Below, in pieces: positions 8,497 to 17,988 of a stretch of 64,000 bases of DNA. This DNA comes from Rhodopseudomonas pentothenatexigens (GTDB lineage Bacteria; Pseudomonadota; Alphaproteobacteria; Rhizobiales; Xanthobacteraceae). The number at the start of each line of letters is the position of its first letter. The first letter of the stretch is position 1. A program made the translations under genes and the position numbers. A model generated the notes under the pieces. It did not search any database, had not been told where the DNA came from, and was given only the letters and a program-made list of their open reading frames with translations. The DNA lies in assembly GCF_900218015.1 (NCBI RefSeq), contig NZ_UFQQ01000009.1:150399-214398 (forward strand), read 5' to 3'.

Positions 8497-9809
8497 CAAT
8501 CGACGTCCGGGATGTGCTTCTTGCGGATGCGGCGGATCGTCCACCAGATCGACAGCGCGGCGATCGGGACGAAGATCGCCGTCAGCAGATTCGGATCGAC
8601 CTTGAGCCGTCCGGATTCCGCGGCGCCCTTCACCATGTAGCCGAACAGCCCGACCACATAATAGGTGATCGCCGCGGTCGACAGGCCTTCGACCGTGGTC
8701 TGCAGCCGAAGCTGCAGCCGGGTGCGGGCATTCATCGATTTCAGCAGTTCCTGATTCTGCTGTTCGAGCTCGACGTCGACGCGGGTGCGCAGCAGGTTGG
8801 CGGCACGGGCGAGCTTGAGGGACAGGTCCGACTGCCGCGCCTCGGTGGTGGCACAGGTGCGCATCGCCGGCTTCATGCGTCGGGCAAGGAACGAAGACCA
8901 GGTCGGCAGGCCGCCGACCTTGCGTTCGCCGAGCGTGGCGAGCCGGCCGTTCATGATCTCATCGTAAGCGCGGCTGGCGCCGAACCGATACAGGCTGGCG
9001 GCGGCGCCGGCCTCGACCTCGGCGGCGAGTTCGGTGAGCTCCTGCAGCAGCTTGTTGTTGTTGGCGAGGTCGCCGACGCGGCGCATTTCGGCGGTGACTT
9101 CGGCGAGGCGCTTCTCGCTCGCGGCGATCGATGGCGCGAGCCGCTGCGCTTCGGGCAGGCCGAGCAGCGCCAGCGTCCGATAGGTCTCGACTTCCAGCAC
9201 GCGCTGCACCAGGGCGCCGGCGCGCTCCGGAGACATGCCGCGATCGATCACCAGCACCCGGACGAAGCCCGATGGTCCGGGCTGGAAGTCGGTGGCGAAC
9301 ACCGCCATGCCGTCGGAGTTCTCCGCGACCGCGAGGCTGGTGCGATCGAACAGGCGCTCGGGGGAGGTGCGCGGTGGATCTTCCGGCATCGCGTGCAGGT
9401 CGACCGCGACCAGCAGAGGGCCGGGCTGCGGCAGCAGCCGCATCGGCGAAGCCAGCGAGGACGCTTCCGGGTGGAACGGCGTTGCGGCCGGGTCGGCCGG
9501 AATCTCCCAGGTGTAGGTGGTGAATTCCGAATGCTGCTCCCAACGCAGCATGGTGGTGCCGAAGCGGGCGCGGTGATGCTTCTCGCCGGGTGGCGGCGGC
9601 TGCAGTCCGCGCGACTCACAGAAGCTGATCATTGCGGCGCGGTCGGCGGCGGCGCGCGGGCCGGAGGTCTCGAACGCGAAGTGGAGGACGCGCGCCGGCA
9701 GGTTGAGCGCAGTGAACGGACGTGCGTGAACTTCGCCGAGAACGATCGCGCGCAATGGATGCGGCGAAAGTCGAACGTCGCCGTCTCCGATCAGAACTTC
9801 AGCCGTCAT
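8496..9809 (-). CDS. DUF3422 family membrane-anchored protein
   Basis: A 437-residue protein of the DUF3422 family. Conserved N-terminal text includes 'HPLRAIVLGEVHARPF', followed by a soluble region and a helical stretch rich in Glu, Arg and Leu that may coil. Near the C-terminus there are two closely spaced membrane segments ('ITYYVVGLFGYMVKG' and 'LLTAIFVPIAALSIWW') and a basic tail. It heads the operon DUF3422 - hydrolase - CIA30 - bciB, with one-base overlaps at the first two junctions. The start at 9809 is my choice; an ATG at 9863 would add 18 residues. The biochemical function is unknown. Confidence 0.75.
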   Translation of the reverse strand: MTAEVLIGDGDVRLSPHPLRAIVLGEVHARPFTALNLPARVLHFAFETSGPRAAADRAAMISFCESRGLQPPPPGEKHHRARFGTTMLRWEQHSEFTTYTWEIPADPAATPFHPEASSLASPMRLLPQPGPLLVAVDLHAMPEDPPRTSPERLFDRTSLAVAENSDGMAVFATDFQPGPSGFVRVLVIDRGMSPERAGALVQRVLEVETYRTLALLGLPEAQRLAPSIAASEKRLAEVTAEMRRVGDLANNNKLLQELTELAAEVEAGAAASLYRFGASRAYDEIMNGRLATLGERKVGGLPTWSSFLARRMKPAMRTCATTEARQSDLSLKLARAANLLRTRVDVELEQQNQELLKSMNARTRLQLRLQTTVEGLSTAAITYYVVGLFGYMVKGAAESGRLKVDPNLLTAIFVPIAALSIWWTIRRIRKKHIPDVD

Positions 9810-10046
9810 TTCGCTTTTGACCTTGCTCAATATTGCGCCTGGTTGACTTGAGTACCATTGCATGGCGATAGACAGAAGCTGAAAGGTTCCGCGAAAGGCT
9901 GTCGCAGGCGCCGGAATTGTCCGAGATCAACGACCCCGGTCCCCCGCCGGGCTTCTACGAGACTTCGGTGTCATCCGTTTGCAATCTGGCTCGGGCTGGT
10001 CATAAGGTTCGGCCGAACTTCGCCGCGGGCCCTTCGCGGTTGTCGA

Positions 10047-11039
10047 ATGGAGCGTGTGGTGAAATTTCCCGTCCGTATTGGTACGCGCAAGAGCGTGATG
10101 GCGCTTGCCCAGACTGAGGACATCGCCAAGCAGCTACGCGCGGCTGCGAGTGAGCTCGATCCTCACATCATCAAATTCGAGACGGTCGGCGACAGCGATC
10201 AGATCAGCAAGCTGCTGCCGCACGGCGGCAAGGGCGGTGCCTTCGTGGCCGAGATCCGCGCCGCGATGCTGCGTGGCGAACTGCATTGCGCGATGCACTC
10301 GCTGAAGGACATGCCGGCCAACGAAGAGACGCCCGGGCTGATCGTCGCCGCCACGCTGGCGCGCGATCCGGCCTGCGACTCGCTGGTGCTGCGCAAGGGA
10401 CTCACCCTCGAAGAGCTGAAGAAGTCTCGCGGCAAGGGCTACACCATCGGCACCAACGCGGTGCGGCGCGCGGCCTATGCCAAGCGGCTGTTCCCGGAAG
10501 TCCAGGTGATTCACTTCCGCGGCGCCGCCGACACCCGGATGCGCAAGCTCGACAATGGCGAGAAGCAGCGGATGCCGGACGGCAGCGAGGTCGGTCCCGC
10601 CGACGCGCTGATCATGGCCCGTGCCGGCATCGAGCGGGTCGGCTTCGTCGACCGCATCGCTCACGACTTCACGCCGGAAGAAATGCTGCCCGCGGCCGGC
10701 CAGGGTATCGTCGCGGTGGAATGCCCCGTGCACGAGTGGAAGACGCGTGAGTATCTGGCGCTGATCGACAATCATCAGTCGCGGCTGTGCTGCGATGCCG
10801 AACGCGAAGTGCTGTGGGTGCTCAACGGCCACTGCAACTCGCCGATCGCGGCGCATTCGGTGATCACCGGCGACGCCATGACGCTGCGCGCCTCGGTTCT
10901 CGACCTGGAGGGCGGGATGTTCATCGAGGCGGTGAGCACCGGCCCGGCCAATCGGCCCCGCGAACTCGGCCGCACGGTCGGACTCGAACTGCTCGATAAG
11001 GGCGCAGCCGCGGTGATCGAAAAGACCCGGCCGGAGTAA
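10047..11039 (+). CDS. hemC: Hydroxymethylbilane synthase (porphobilinogen deaminase), divergent copy
   Basis: A 330-residue HemC homolog that polymerises four porphobilinogens. 'VRIGTRKSVMALAQ' and 'HSLKDMPANEETPGL' (catalytic Asp) match the family, as do the paired arginines in 'GTNAVRRAAY' and the cofactor-binding cysteine at about residue 263 in 'NGHCNSPIA'. It departs from common HemC at several blocks: 'FRGAADTRMRKL' replaces the usual RGNVxTRL type, and roughly a dozen extra residues (about 172-185) follow 'KLDNGE'. The gene lies 5 nt upstream of bchI, so it probably serves the bacteriochlorophyll branch. The ATG at 10047 begins the recognisable protein; longer in-frame starts lack homology. 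Confidence 0.88.
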   Translation: MERVVKFPVRIGTRKSVMALAQTEDIAKQLRAAASELDPHIIKFETVGDSDQISKLLPHGGKGGAFVAEIRAAMLRGELHCAMHSLKDMPANEETPGLIVAATLARDPACDSLVLRKGLTLEELKKSRGKGYTIGTNAVRRAAYAKRLFPEVQVIHFRGAADTRMRKLDNGEKQRMPDGSEVGPADALIMARAGIERVGFVDRIAHDFTPEEMLPAAGQGIVAVECPVHEWKTREYLALIDNHQSRLCCDAEREVLWVLNGHCNSPIAAHSVITGDAMTLRASVLDLEGGMFIEAVSTGPANRPRELGRTVGLELLDKGAAAVIEKTRPE

Positions 11040-11044
11040 TCGCA

Positions 11045-12067
11045 ATGGCCACAGTGTTTCCGTTCTCCGCAATCGTCGGCCAGGACGAGATGAAGCTGGC
11101 GCTGCTGATCGCCGCGGTCGATCAGAAGGTCGGCGGCGTGCTGGCGTTCGGCGATCGCGGCGCCGGCAAGTCCACCGCGGTGCGCGCGCTCGCGGCGCTG
11201 CTGCCGAAGATGAAGACCGTGGTCGGCTGCCGCTACAATTGCGATCCCGACCAGCCCGAGCGCTACTGCGAAGAGTGCAAGGAGAAGGTCAAGCACGGCA
11301 AGCTCAAAACCGCGCAGGTGCCTGTGCCTGTGGTCGATCTGCCGCTCGGCGCCACCGAGGATCGCGTCGTCGGCGCGCTCGATCTCGAACGCGCACTGGC
11401 CAAGGGTGAGAAGGCGTTCGAGCCTGGCCTGTTGGCGCGAGCCCATCGCGGCTTCCTCTACATCGACGAAGCCAACCTGCTCGAAGACCACCTCGTCGAC
11501 CTGCTGCTCGACGTCGCCGCCTCCGGCGAGAACGTGGTCGAGCGCGAAGGCCTCAGCATCCGCCATCCGGCCCGCTTCGTGCTGGTCGGCACCGGCAACC
11601 CGGAAGAAGGCGAGCTGCGTCCGCAATTGCTCGACCGTTTCGGCATGTCGGTCGAGGTGAAGACCCCGGACACGCTGCCGGAGCGCATCGAAGTGGTGCG
11701 CCGCCGCGACGCGTTCGAGAACGATCCGGAAGGCTTCGTCGCCGCATGGTCGAAGGAAGAAGCCAAGCTGCGCCGCAAGATTTCGCAGGCCAAGGAGCGG
11801 CTGCCCGACGTCACCGTCAGCGATGCGGCGCTGGAACGCGCCGCCAAGCTGTGCATGACGCTCGGCACCGATGGCCTTCGCGGCGAACTCACCTTGATGC
11901 GTGCCGCGCGGGCGCTCGCCGCTCTCGAGCACGACAAGACGGTCACCGATGAACACCTGAAGCGGATCGCGCCCTCTGCCTTGCGGCACCGGCTGCGCCG
12001 CAATCCGCTCGACGACGCCGGCTCCAGCGTGCGGGTCGACCGCGCGCTCGCCGAAATCTTCGGATGA
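11045..12067 (+). CDS. bchI: Magnesium chelatase subunit I
   Basis: A 340-residue AAA+ ATPase. The Walker A motif 'GDRGAGKST' lies at about residues 36-44, Walker B in 'FLYIDEANLL' and sensor 1 in 'LVGTGNPEEGELRPQLLDRFG'. A cysteine-containing insertion ('CNCDPDQPERYCEECK'-like region, about residues 60-80) follows Walker A, as in other BchI/ChlI proteins. It forms the hexameric motor that, with BchD, drives magnesium insertion into protoporphyrin IX by BchH. It starts 5 nt after hemC and its stop overlaps the start of bchD by 4 nt, so hemC-bchI-bchD is one translationally coupled unit. Confidence 0.97.
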   Translation: MATVFPFSAIVGQDEMKLALLIAAVDQKVGGVLAFGDRGAGKSTAVRALAALLPKMKTVVGCRYNCDPDQPERYCEECKEKVKHGKLKTAQVPVPVVDLPLGATEDRVVGALDLERALAKGEKAFEPGLLARAHRGFLYIDEANLLEDHLVDLLLDVAASGENVVEREGLSIRHPARFVLVGTGNPEEGELRPQLLDRFGMSVEVKTPDTLPERIEVVRRRDAFENDPEGFVAAWSKEEAKLRRKISQAKERLPDVTVSDAALERAAKLCMTLGTDGLRGELTLMRAARALAALEHDKTVTDEHLKRIAPSALRHRLRRNPLDDAGSSVRVDRALAEIFG

Positions 12068-13836
12068 GCATCGCGCTCGCATGGTCCGATGCGGTGACCG
12101 CGGCGCAGTTGTTCGCGGTCGATCCGGTCGGGACCGGCGGTGTGTTGCTGCGCTCGCGCGCCGGCCCGGTGCGCGACCGCTGGCTCGCGATGCTGCGCGC
12201 CGCGCTGCCTCCCGAACAACCCTATAAGCATCTGCCGCTGCATATCGCCGACGGCCGGCTGCTCGGCGGGCTCGATCTGTCGGCGACGCTGCTCGCCGGC
12301 CGCCCGGTCGCCGAGCGCGGCCTGCTGTCGGAAGCCGACGGCGGCGTGCTGGTGGTGGCGATGGCCGAGCGGCTGCAGTCCTCGACCAACGTGTATCTGA
12401 CCGCCGCGATGGATGCGCACGAGACTGCGGTGGAGCGCGACGGCCTGTCGCTGCGGATGCCGGCGCGGTTCGGCGTGGTCGCGCTCGACGAAGGCCTCGA
12501 GGACGAGTTCGCGCCGGCCGGTCTGCGCGACCGGCTCGGCTTTCATCTCGACCTCGATCAGTTCGCCTGGCGCGAGACCGACGATTTCCCGATTTCGCTC
12601 GACGACATCCGCGCGGCGCGTGCGCGACTCGCCGATATCAAGGTCGAGAGCGAGCAGATCGAGGCGGTGTGCACCGCCGCGGCTGCGCTCGGCATCATCT
12701 CGCTGCGCGCGCCGCTGCTGGCAATCCGCGCCGCCAAGGCGAGCGCAGCGTTGTTCGATCGCACCAAGATCGAACAAGACGACATCACGCTCGCCGCGCG
12801 CCTGGTGCTGGCGCCGCGCGCCACGATCTTCCCGCAGCCCGAGCAGCCGGACCAGGCCGATGAGCCGCCGCCGCCCGAGCCCCCGCCGCCGGAAGACGAC
12901 AATCAGGATAATAACGATCAAGAGCAGCAGACACCCGACATCGACAAAGCGCTGGACGAGGTGATCCTCGCCGCCGTCAAGGCGGCGATGCCGCCCGGCG
13001 TGCTGGAGGCGATGCGCGCCTCGGCCGGACGCGCGCGCGCCCGCTCCGCCGGCAAGGCCGGCGAGCTGCAGAAGTCGAAGAAGCGCGGCCGTCCGGCCGG
13101 CAGCATCCGCGGCGAACTGCGCGACGGGTCCAAGCTCAACGTGATCGAGACGCTGCGCGCCGCGGCACCGTGGCAGCCGCTGCGGCGGCGCCAGGCCGAG
13201 GGGCGGAGCGGCAGCGCGCCGCGCATCCTGGTCGAGAAGGACGATTTCCGGATCGCGCGCTTCAAGCAGCGCACCGAAACCATCACAATCTTCGTGGTCG
13301 ATGCTTCCGGTTCCGCGGCGCTGCACCGACTCGCCGAAGCCAAGGGCGCGGTCGAACTGTTACTTGCTGATTGCTACGTGCGCCGCGACCAGGTGGCGAT
13401 GATCTCGTTCCGCGGCACCATCGCCGAGATCCTGCTGCCGCCGACTCGGTCGCTGGCGCGCGCCAAGCGCAGCCTCGCCGGCCTGCCGGGCGGCGGCGGC
13501 ACGCCGCTGTCGGCCGGGCTCGACTGCGCCTTCATGCTGGCGGATTCGATCAAGCGCAAAGGCCAGACCCCGACGGTGATCGTGCTCACCGACGGCCGCG
13601 CCAACATCGCACGCGACGGCGCGCCGGGACGACCGCAGGCCGAGGAAGACGCCAAGGCGTCGGCGCGCCAGTTCCGCGTCGCCGGAATCAGCTCGGTGGT
13701 GATCGACATGTCGCCGCGCCCGGGGCCGCAGGCGGAAGCTTTCGCCAAGGAAATGGACGCGCGCTATCTGCCGTTGCCGCATGCCGACGCCACCGTGCTG
13801 GCGCAGGCGGTCACCGCAGCGACCCGGCAGGACTGA
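12064..13836 (+). CDS. bchD: Magnesium chelatase subunit D
   Basis: A 590-residue protein. The N-terminal part resembles BchI but lacks an intact Walker A, as is usual for BchD. A proline- and acid-rich linker ('PPPPEPPPPEDD', about residues 258-300) follows. The C-terminal von Willebrand A domain carries the MIDAS residues in 'FVVDASGSAA' and a later 'VLTDGRANI'. BchD bridges the BchI ring and BchH. The ATG overlaps the bchI stop (ATGA). Downstream, 35 nt separate it from a convergent PilZ gene, leaving little room for a terminator; I saw no clear hairpin there. Confidence 0.96.
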   Translation: MSIALAWSDAVTAAQLFAVDPVGTGGVLLRSRAGPVRDRWLAMLRAALPPEQPYKHLPLHIADGRLLGGLDLSATLLAGRPVAERGLLSEADGGVLVVAMAERLQSSTNVYLTAAMDAHETAVERDGLSLRMPARFGVVALDEGLEDEFAPAGLRDRLGFHLDLDQFAWRETDDFPISLDDIRAARARLADIKVESEQIEAVCTAAAALGIISLRAPLLAIRAAKASAALFDRTKIEQDDITLAARLVLAPRATIFPQPEQPDQADEPPPPEPPPPEDDNQDNNDQEQQTPDIDKALDEVILAAVKAAMPPGVLEAMRASAGRARARSAGKAGELQKSKKRGRPAGSIRGELRDGSKLNVIETLRAAAPWQPLRRRQAEGRSGSAPRILVEKDDFRIARFKQRTETITIFVVDASGSAALHRLAEAKGAVELLLADCYVRRDQVAMISFRGTIAEILLPPTRSLARAKRSLAGLPGGGGTPLSAGLDCAFMLADSIKRKGQTPTVIVLTDGRANIARDGAPGRPQAEEDAKASARQFRVAGISSVVIDMSPRPGPQAEAFAKEMDARYLPLPHADATVLAQAVTAATRQD

Positions 13837-13871
13837 CGCCCGAACAGCGTGTCGGTGAAGGCGCGGCGCGT

Positions 13872-14660
13872 TCAGGCGTCGAGCACGAAGGCGTCGTCGC
13901 CGTCGGCGGTCCGACGCGCGGGGGCTGCGGGTGCCGGCGCCTCGACGGACGTGGCGAGCCGTTCGACCCGCGCCTCCACGGTCGAGTTCCGTTGCGGCGG
14001 CCGGGCGATCCGCCACTCCAGTTCGCTACGGTTCTGCAACTCGGTGAACTTGACCGCGAAGCCGTCCGGGCGATGCCGGACCACACGGCCGACGCAGCCG
14101 CCGACGGCCAGCGGCGTGCCGATCTCCGGTTGCAGGTCGGCAGACACCGCGACACCCGAGATCGACATGTCGATGACGAAGCAGGTGTACGTACTGCCGT
14201 CGGCGAGGATCAGGGTAGAATGCGGGCAGGCGGGAACGATCCGTGCCTGTTCCCGCGCGTCCTTGATCTCCGGGTCCAGCATCTTGCGTTCCAGCCAGCT
14301 CAGCTGATTGGACAGCCGCTCCCGCATCGCGCGGGTCACCGCCAGTTCCAGCAGGAATCCGCCCGGCAGGGTGTCGCTGATGTGGCCTTCGAGCTTGCCG
14401 AATTCGCTGAAGTAGGACGAGATGTGGTCACCGACGCGGCCGATCACCGGAACGTCGACGATCATCCGGAACGGCGAAACCCGGCTGGTGCGGCAGGCGA
14501 ATTGCCGCAGCTTGCCGTTCTGATCGTACCAGTTCGCGAGCGAGTAGTTCCCGCCGACCGTGACGTTGACGGCACGCTGCTTGAGAAATCGCTGGACTGA
14601 CACGGCGTTCTGCCCCTCGGGTAAATACCTGTCGAGTAGTAACCTACTCGCCGCCTCCAA
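13872..14660 (-). CDS. PilZ-domain protein
   Basis: A 262-residue protein with two PilZ-like segments. The first spans about residues 50-110 ('CRTSRVSPFRMIVDVP', 'GHISDTLPGGFLLEL'). The second spans about 140-210 and includes 'DMSISGVAVSADLQPEIGTPLAVG', matching the (D/N)xSxxG part of the c-di-GMP site. A clean RxxxR signature is less obvious, so nucleotide binding is uncertain. The C-terminus is a low-complexity Ala/Pro tail. It is convergent with bchD and not obviously part of a photosynthesis operon. An in-frame GTG at 14603 is a possible alternative start. Confidence 0.75.
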   Translation of the reverse strand: MEAASRLLLDRYLPEGQNAVSVQRFLKQRAVNVTVGGNYSLANWYDQNGKLRQFACRTSRVSPFRMIVDVPVIGRVGDHISSYFSEFGKLEGHISDTLPGGFLLELAVTRAMRERLSNQLSWLERKMLDPEIKDAREQARIVPACPHSTLILADGSTYTCFVIDMSISGVAVSADLQPEIGTPLAVGGCVGRVVRHRPDGFAVKFTELQNRSELEWRIARPPQRNSTVEARVERLATSVEAPAPAAPARRTADGDDAFVLDA

Positions 14661-14863
14661 GGTCTTCAGGATTGCTCATTTCACGCCAATGATTCCAAGC
14701 TTGGTTATCGAAATCTTGTTGCTGCGCCGGTGTTTGTTCCGAAACGTGGAACTTCGCGCCGCGCGCTGCTGCGCCGAACTAACTAACCCGTGTTGAAAGC
14801 GTGCGCTGTGCGCCCAAACGCCCGAGAGTTGCAGCCGGTGCTGGCCGCAATCTTCGAAAACGA

Positions 14864-14894
14864 AAAGGACCGGCGCGGGGTGCTCCGGTCCTTT
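14864..14894 (-). terminator. Rho-independent terminator of hemE
   Basis: AAAGGACCGG (14864-14873) and CCGGTCCTTT (14885-14894) form a perfect 10-bp stem with an 11-nt loop. On the minus strand the stem is followed by TCGTTTTC. It sits 38 nt beyond the hemE stop. Confidence 0.8.
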
Positions 14895-14931
14895 CGACGT
14901 CGCCGGATCGTAGAAGACGGGAAAGCGCGCC

Positions 14932-15978
14932 TCAGACCTTGTAGTCGCGGACGCGCTTGATCATCTGCTCGACATGCGCGATCGATGCGTCGGGCGTGAT
15001 GCCGTGGCCGAGATTGAAGATGTGACGTCCGGCCGAGAAATTGTGCAGCACGTCGTCGACCGCCTGATCGAGCGCCGAGCCGCCGGCGATCAGCAACAGC
15101 GGATCGAGATTGCCCTGCACCGCGACCTTGGTCTGCACTTTCTCACGCACGAAAGCGGGCTCGGCGGTCCAGTCGATACTGACGGCGTCGACCCCGGTGC
15201 GCTCGACGAAGGCCGGCAGCAGCGCGCCGGCGCCGCGCGGGAAGCCGATGATCTTGGTGCCCGGCTTGACCTTGCGGATGCCCTCGACGATCCGGCGGGT
15301 CGGCTCGATGCACCACTTCTCGAATTCGCGCGGCGGCAGGATGCCGGCCCAGGTGTCGAAGATCTGCAGCACGTCGGCGCCGGCCTCGAGCTGCTTCAGC
15401 AGATAGGCAATCGAGCTCTCGACCAGTACGTCGATGATCTTGGCGAACGCGCCGGGGTGCTGATACGCCATCAGCCGTGCCGGATGCTGATCCGAGGTGC
15501 CCTGGCCGGCCACCATGTAGGTCGCCACCGTGAACGGCGAGCCGCAGAAGCCGATCAGCGTGGTCTCCGGCTTCAGCTCGCGGCGGACGATGCGCAGCGC
15601 CTCGAACACCGGCTCGAGCTTGGACAGATCGATCGCGTTGTTCAGCGTGCCGACCAGATCGGGCGAGTTCAGCGGGTCGAGCCGCGGGCCTTCGCCGACC
15701 TCGAACCGCACCGAGCGGCCGAGCGCATAAGGCACCACCAGAATGTCGGAGAAGATGATCGCGGCATCGAAGCCGAATCGCCGGATCGGCTGTAGCGTCA
15801 CCTCGGCGGCGAGCTCCGCGTTGAAGCACAGATCGAGGAAACTACCGGCTTGCGCCCGCGTTGCGCGGTATTCCGGCAGGTAACGTCCGGCCTGCCGCAT
15901 CATCCACATCGGAGGAGAGGCCTGCCGGTTGCCGGAAAGCACTTCCATGAACGGTTTGGTCACCAGATTCTGTGTCAA
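14932..15978 (-). CDS. hemE: Uroporphyrinogen decarboxylase
   Basis: A protein of about 348 residues that decarboxylates uroporphyrinogen III to coproporphyrinogen III. Family signatures are '[20 protein letters not shown]' (substrate-binding Arg), '[20 protein letters not shown]' (catalytic Asp) and '[15 protein letters not shown]', then 'GFPRGAGAL' and '[12 protein letters not shown]'. No ATG precedes the conserved N-terminus. The most plausible starts are the TTG at 15978, giving residues TQNLVTKPF after the initiator, or a GTG a few codons either side. The promoter region is shared with the divergent hydrolase gene at 16089. A clear terminator follows. Confidence 0.93.
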   Translation of the reverse strand: MTQNLVTKPFMEVLSGNRQASPPMWMMRQAGRYLPEYRATRAQAGSFLDLCFNAELAAEVTLQPIRRFGFDAAIIFSDILVVPYALGRSVRFEVGEGPRLDPLNSPDLVGTLNNAIDLSKLEPVFEALRIVRRELKPETTLIGFCGSPFTVATYMVAGQGTSDQHPARLMAYQHPGAFAKIIDVLVESSIAYLLKQLEAGADVLQIFDTWAGILPPREFEKWCIEPTRRIVEGIRKVKPGTKIIGFPRGAGALLPAFVERTGVDAVSIDWTAEPAFVREKVQTKVAVQGNLDPLLLIAGGSALDQAVDDVLHNFSAGRHIFNLGHGITPDASIAHVEQMIKRVRDYKV

Positions 15979-16088
15979 GAGAGCTACCCACTGTTGTACG
16001 ACAAGTCTTCTTGACGGTCTGATACACTGCGCGCACCGTCTTGACCACGCCGACCTGCGGCGGAGATGCCGCGAATAGGAATTTCGAG

Positions 16089-17042
16089 ATGAATGCAACC
16101 GCACCCACCCCCGCATCGTCCGAGACGCTCAGCGGAAATCCGGCGCTGCCGCCGCCGGTCCCGGGCGAGCGTCACGACATCGACAGTTTCGGCGGTCGGC
16201 TGACCTACTGGTCCGCGGCGCCGGCGGAGCCGACGTCGCAGCCGCCGTTGCTGCTGATCCACAGCGTCAACGCCGCAGGCTCGGCCTACGAGGTCCGGCC
16301 GATCTTCGAGCACTACGCGCGGAGCCGGCCGGTTTATGCGCTCGAATTGCCGGGCTTTGGTCATTCGTCGCGCGCAAAGCGTCAATACACCATTCGGATG
16401 ATGACGGATGCGGTGCATTCCGTCGTCGCCGAGATTCAGAAGGCGCACGCCGACACGCCGATCGACGCGCTGGCGCTGTCGCTCGGCAGCGAATTCCTCG
16501 CCCGCGCCGCGAGCGAAACGCCGCAGGCGTTCCGCAGCCTGGCGCTGGTGGCGCCGACCGGATTCGACAAGAAGAACCAGCGCTGGACCCAGGGATCGCG
16601 GGCGATTCCGTGGCTGCATGCCTTCTTCGAAAATCCAGTGTGGAGCGAGGGCATCTTCAAGTTGCTGACGATGAAACCGGTGATCGCCTGGTTCCTGAAG
16701 AAGGCGTTCGGCTCGCCCAGCATCGATCAGGGCATGCTCGACTACGACTATCTGACGACGCATCAGCCCGGAGCCCAGCACGCGCCGTATTATTTCGTCG
16801 CAGGCTATCTGTTCAGCCAGGACATCCTGCGGATCTATCAGGACCTGCCGATGCCGGTGTGGTTCAGCCACGGCGTGCGCGGCGACTTCGTCGACTACAC
16901 CCTGAAGACCACGGTGGAGGGCCGGCCGAACTGGACCGTCACGGTGTTTCAGACCGGTGCGATGCCGCATTTCGAGGTGCCGGGCGAATTCATGCGGGCC
17001 TATGACGAGTTTCTCGGCCGGGTGACCAAGACCGGGACCTGA
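16089..17042 (+). CDS. Alpha/beta hydrolase paired with bchO
   Basis: A 317-residue alpha/beta hydrolase. The oxyanion-loop block is '[15 protein letters not shown]', with a Ser instead of the usual Gly after His. The nucleophile elbow reads '[10 protein letters not shown]', so the first Gly of GxSxG is Ala. A late His sits in '[12 protein letters not shown]'. It precedes bchO by 10 nt and is probably co-transcribed with it. Both are in the same fold family, but the sequences differ widely and this is not a BchO duplicate in the strict sense. A role in pigment metabolism is inferred from position only. The start has AGGA upstream at a suitable distance. Confidence 0.8.
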   Translation: MNATAPTPASSETLSGNPALPPPVPGERHDIDSFGGRLTYWSAAPAEPTSQPPLLLIHSVNAAGSAYEVRPIFEHYARSRPVYALELPGFGHSSRAKRQYTIRMMTDAVHSVVAEIQKAHADTPIDALALSLGSEFLARAASETPQAFRSLALVAPTGFDKKNQRWTQGSRAIPWLHAFFENPVWSEGIFKLLTMKPVIAWFLKKAFGSPSIDQGMLDYDYLTTHQPGAQHAPYYFVAGYLFSQDILRIYQDLPMPVWFSHGVRGDFVDYTLKTTVEGRPNWTVTVFQTGAMPHFEVPGEFMRAYDEFLGRVTKTGT

Positions 17043-17052
17043 GGCTGCCGCG

Positions 17053-17940
17053 ATGTCCGACCTGGTCTGGAGTCGCGACGGCCTGGATTGGCCTCATCGC
17101 GAGGCCAGCCGCTTCGTCGAAGCCGGCGGCTTCCGCTGGCATGTGCAGCGCATGGGATCGCCGGCCGCTCCGGCGATCCTGCTGATCCACGGCACCGGTG
17201 CGGCCTCGCACTCCTGGCGCGGCCTGGCGCCGCTGCTGGCGCGGCATTACCACGTCGTCGCGCCGGATCTGCCCGGGCACGGCTTCACCCAGGCGCCGCG
17301 CGGCCATCGGATGTCGCTGCCCGGCATGGCATCCGACCTCGCCGCGCTGTTGCGCGTGCTCCAGGTCGCGCCGCAATGGGTCGTTGGACATTCGGCGGGC
17401 GCGGCGATCGGCGCGCGAATCTGCCTCGACGGCGCGATCGATCCGAAAATCCTGTTCAGCCTTAACGGCGCGTTCCTGCCCTATGGCGGCCCGGCGGCGA
17501 GTTTCTTCTCGCCGCTCGCCAAGATGCTGGTGCTGAATCCGTTCGTGCCGAGCCTGTTCGCCTGGCAGGCCGGGCACCGCGGCGCGGTCGAACGGCTGAT
17601 CGGCAACACCGGCTCCACCATCGATCCGGCCGGCATCAAGCTCTACGGCAGGCTGGTCTCCAGCCCGCATCACGTTGCCGCAGCGCTGCGGATGATGGCG
17701 AACTGGGATCTCGAACCGCTGTTGAAAGCGTTACCCCATCTGAAGCCGCTCCTGGTGCTGGTGGCGGCCGAGGGGGACCGCGCGATCCCACCGTCGGTGG
17801 CGGTCAAGGTCCGGGAAATCCTGCCGAAAGCCGTAATCGAACGGATTCCGGCGCTCGGCCATCTGGCCCACGAAGAGCGTCCGGCGCTGATCGCCGCCCT
17901 GATCGAACGCTACGCGGAAAAACCGGAGAATATCGAATAG
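17053..17940 (+). CDS. bchO: BchO, alpha/beta hydrolase of the Mg-chelatase gene set
   Basis: A 295-residue alpha/beta hydrolase. It has the oxyanion block 'ILLIHGTGAASHSWRGL', the nucleophile 'VVGHSAGAAIG' (Ser in GHSAG), an acidic residue in 'AAEGDRAIPPS' and the catalytic His in 'IPALGHLAHEE'. The composition matches BchO, a conserved member of purple-bacterial photosynthesis clusters usually linked to bchI/bchD and of still unsettled reaction. It ends 76 nt before crtI. The two PpsR boxes in that gap mark the start of the carotenoid unit. Confidence 0.92.
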   Translation: MSDLVWSRDGLDWPHREASRFVEAGGFRWHVQRMGSPAAPAILLIHGTGAASHSWRGLAPLLARHYHVVAPDLPGHGFTQAPRGHRMSLPGMASDLAALLRVLQVAPQWVVGHSAGAAIGARICLDGAIDPKILFSLNGAFLPYGGPAASFFSPLAKMLVLNPFVPSLFAWQAGHRGAVERLIGNTGSTIDPAGIKLYGRLVSSPHHVAAALRMMANWDLEPLLKALPHLKPLLVLVAAEGDRAIPPSVAVKVREILPKAVIERIPALGHLAHEERPALIAALIERYAEKPENIE

Positions 17941-17953
17941 ATCAAAGACGGCT

Positions 17954-17971
17954 TGTCAGGATCTGCTTACA
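17954..17971 (+). promoter_or_regulatory. PpsR/CrtJ box upstream of crtI, distal
   Basis: Exact TGT-N12-ACA palindrome (TGTCAG...CTTACA). It lies 44 nt upstream of the crtI start and 17 nt upstream of a second exact box, giving the tandem arrangement used for cooperative PpsR binding. Confidence 0.85.
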
Positions 17972-17988
17972 GATTGCCGCTAGCCCTC

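Noticed and set aside
9918..9935. TGT-N12-ACC upstream of hemC as a PpsR box
   Set aside because: One mismatch, no partner box and no promoter signature; expected by chance at this level.
13837..13871. Terminator between bchD and the PilZ gene
   Set aside because: Only 35 nt and no convincing inverted repeat.
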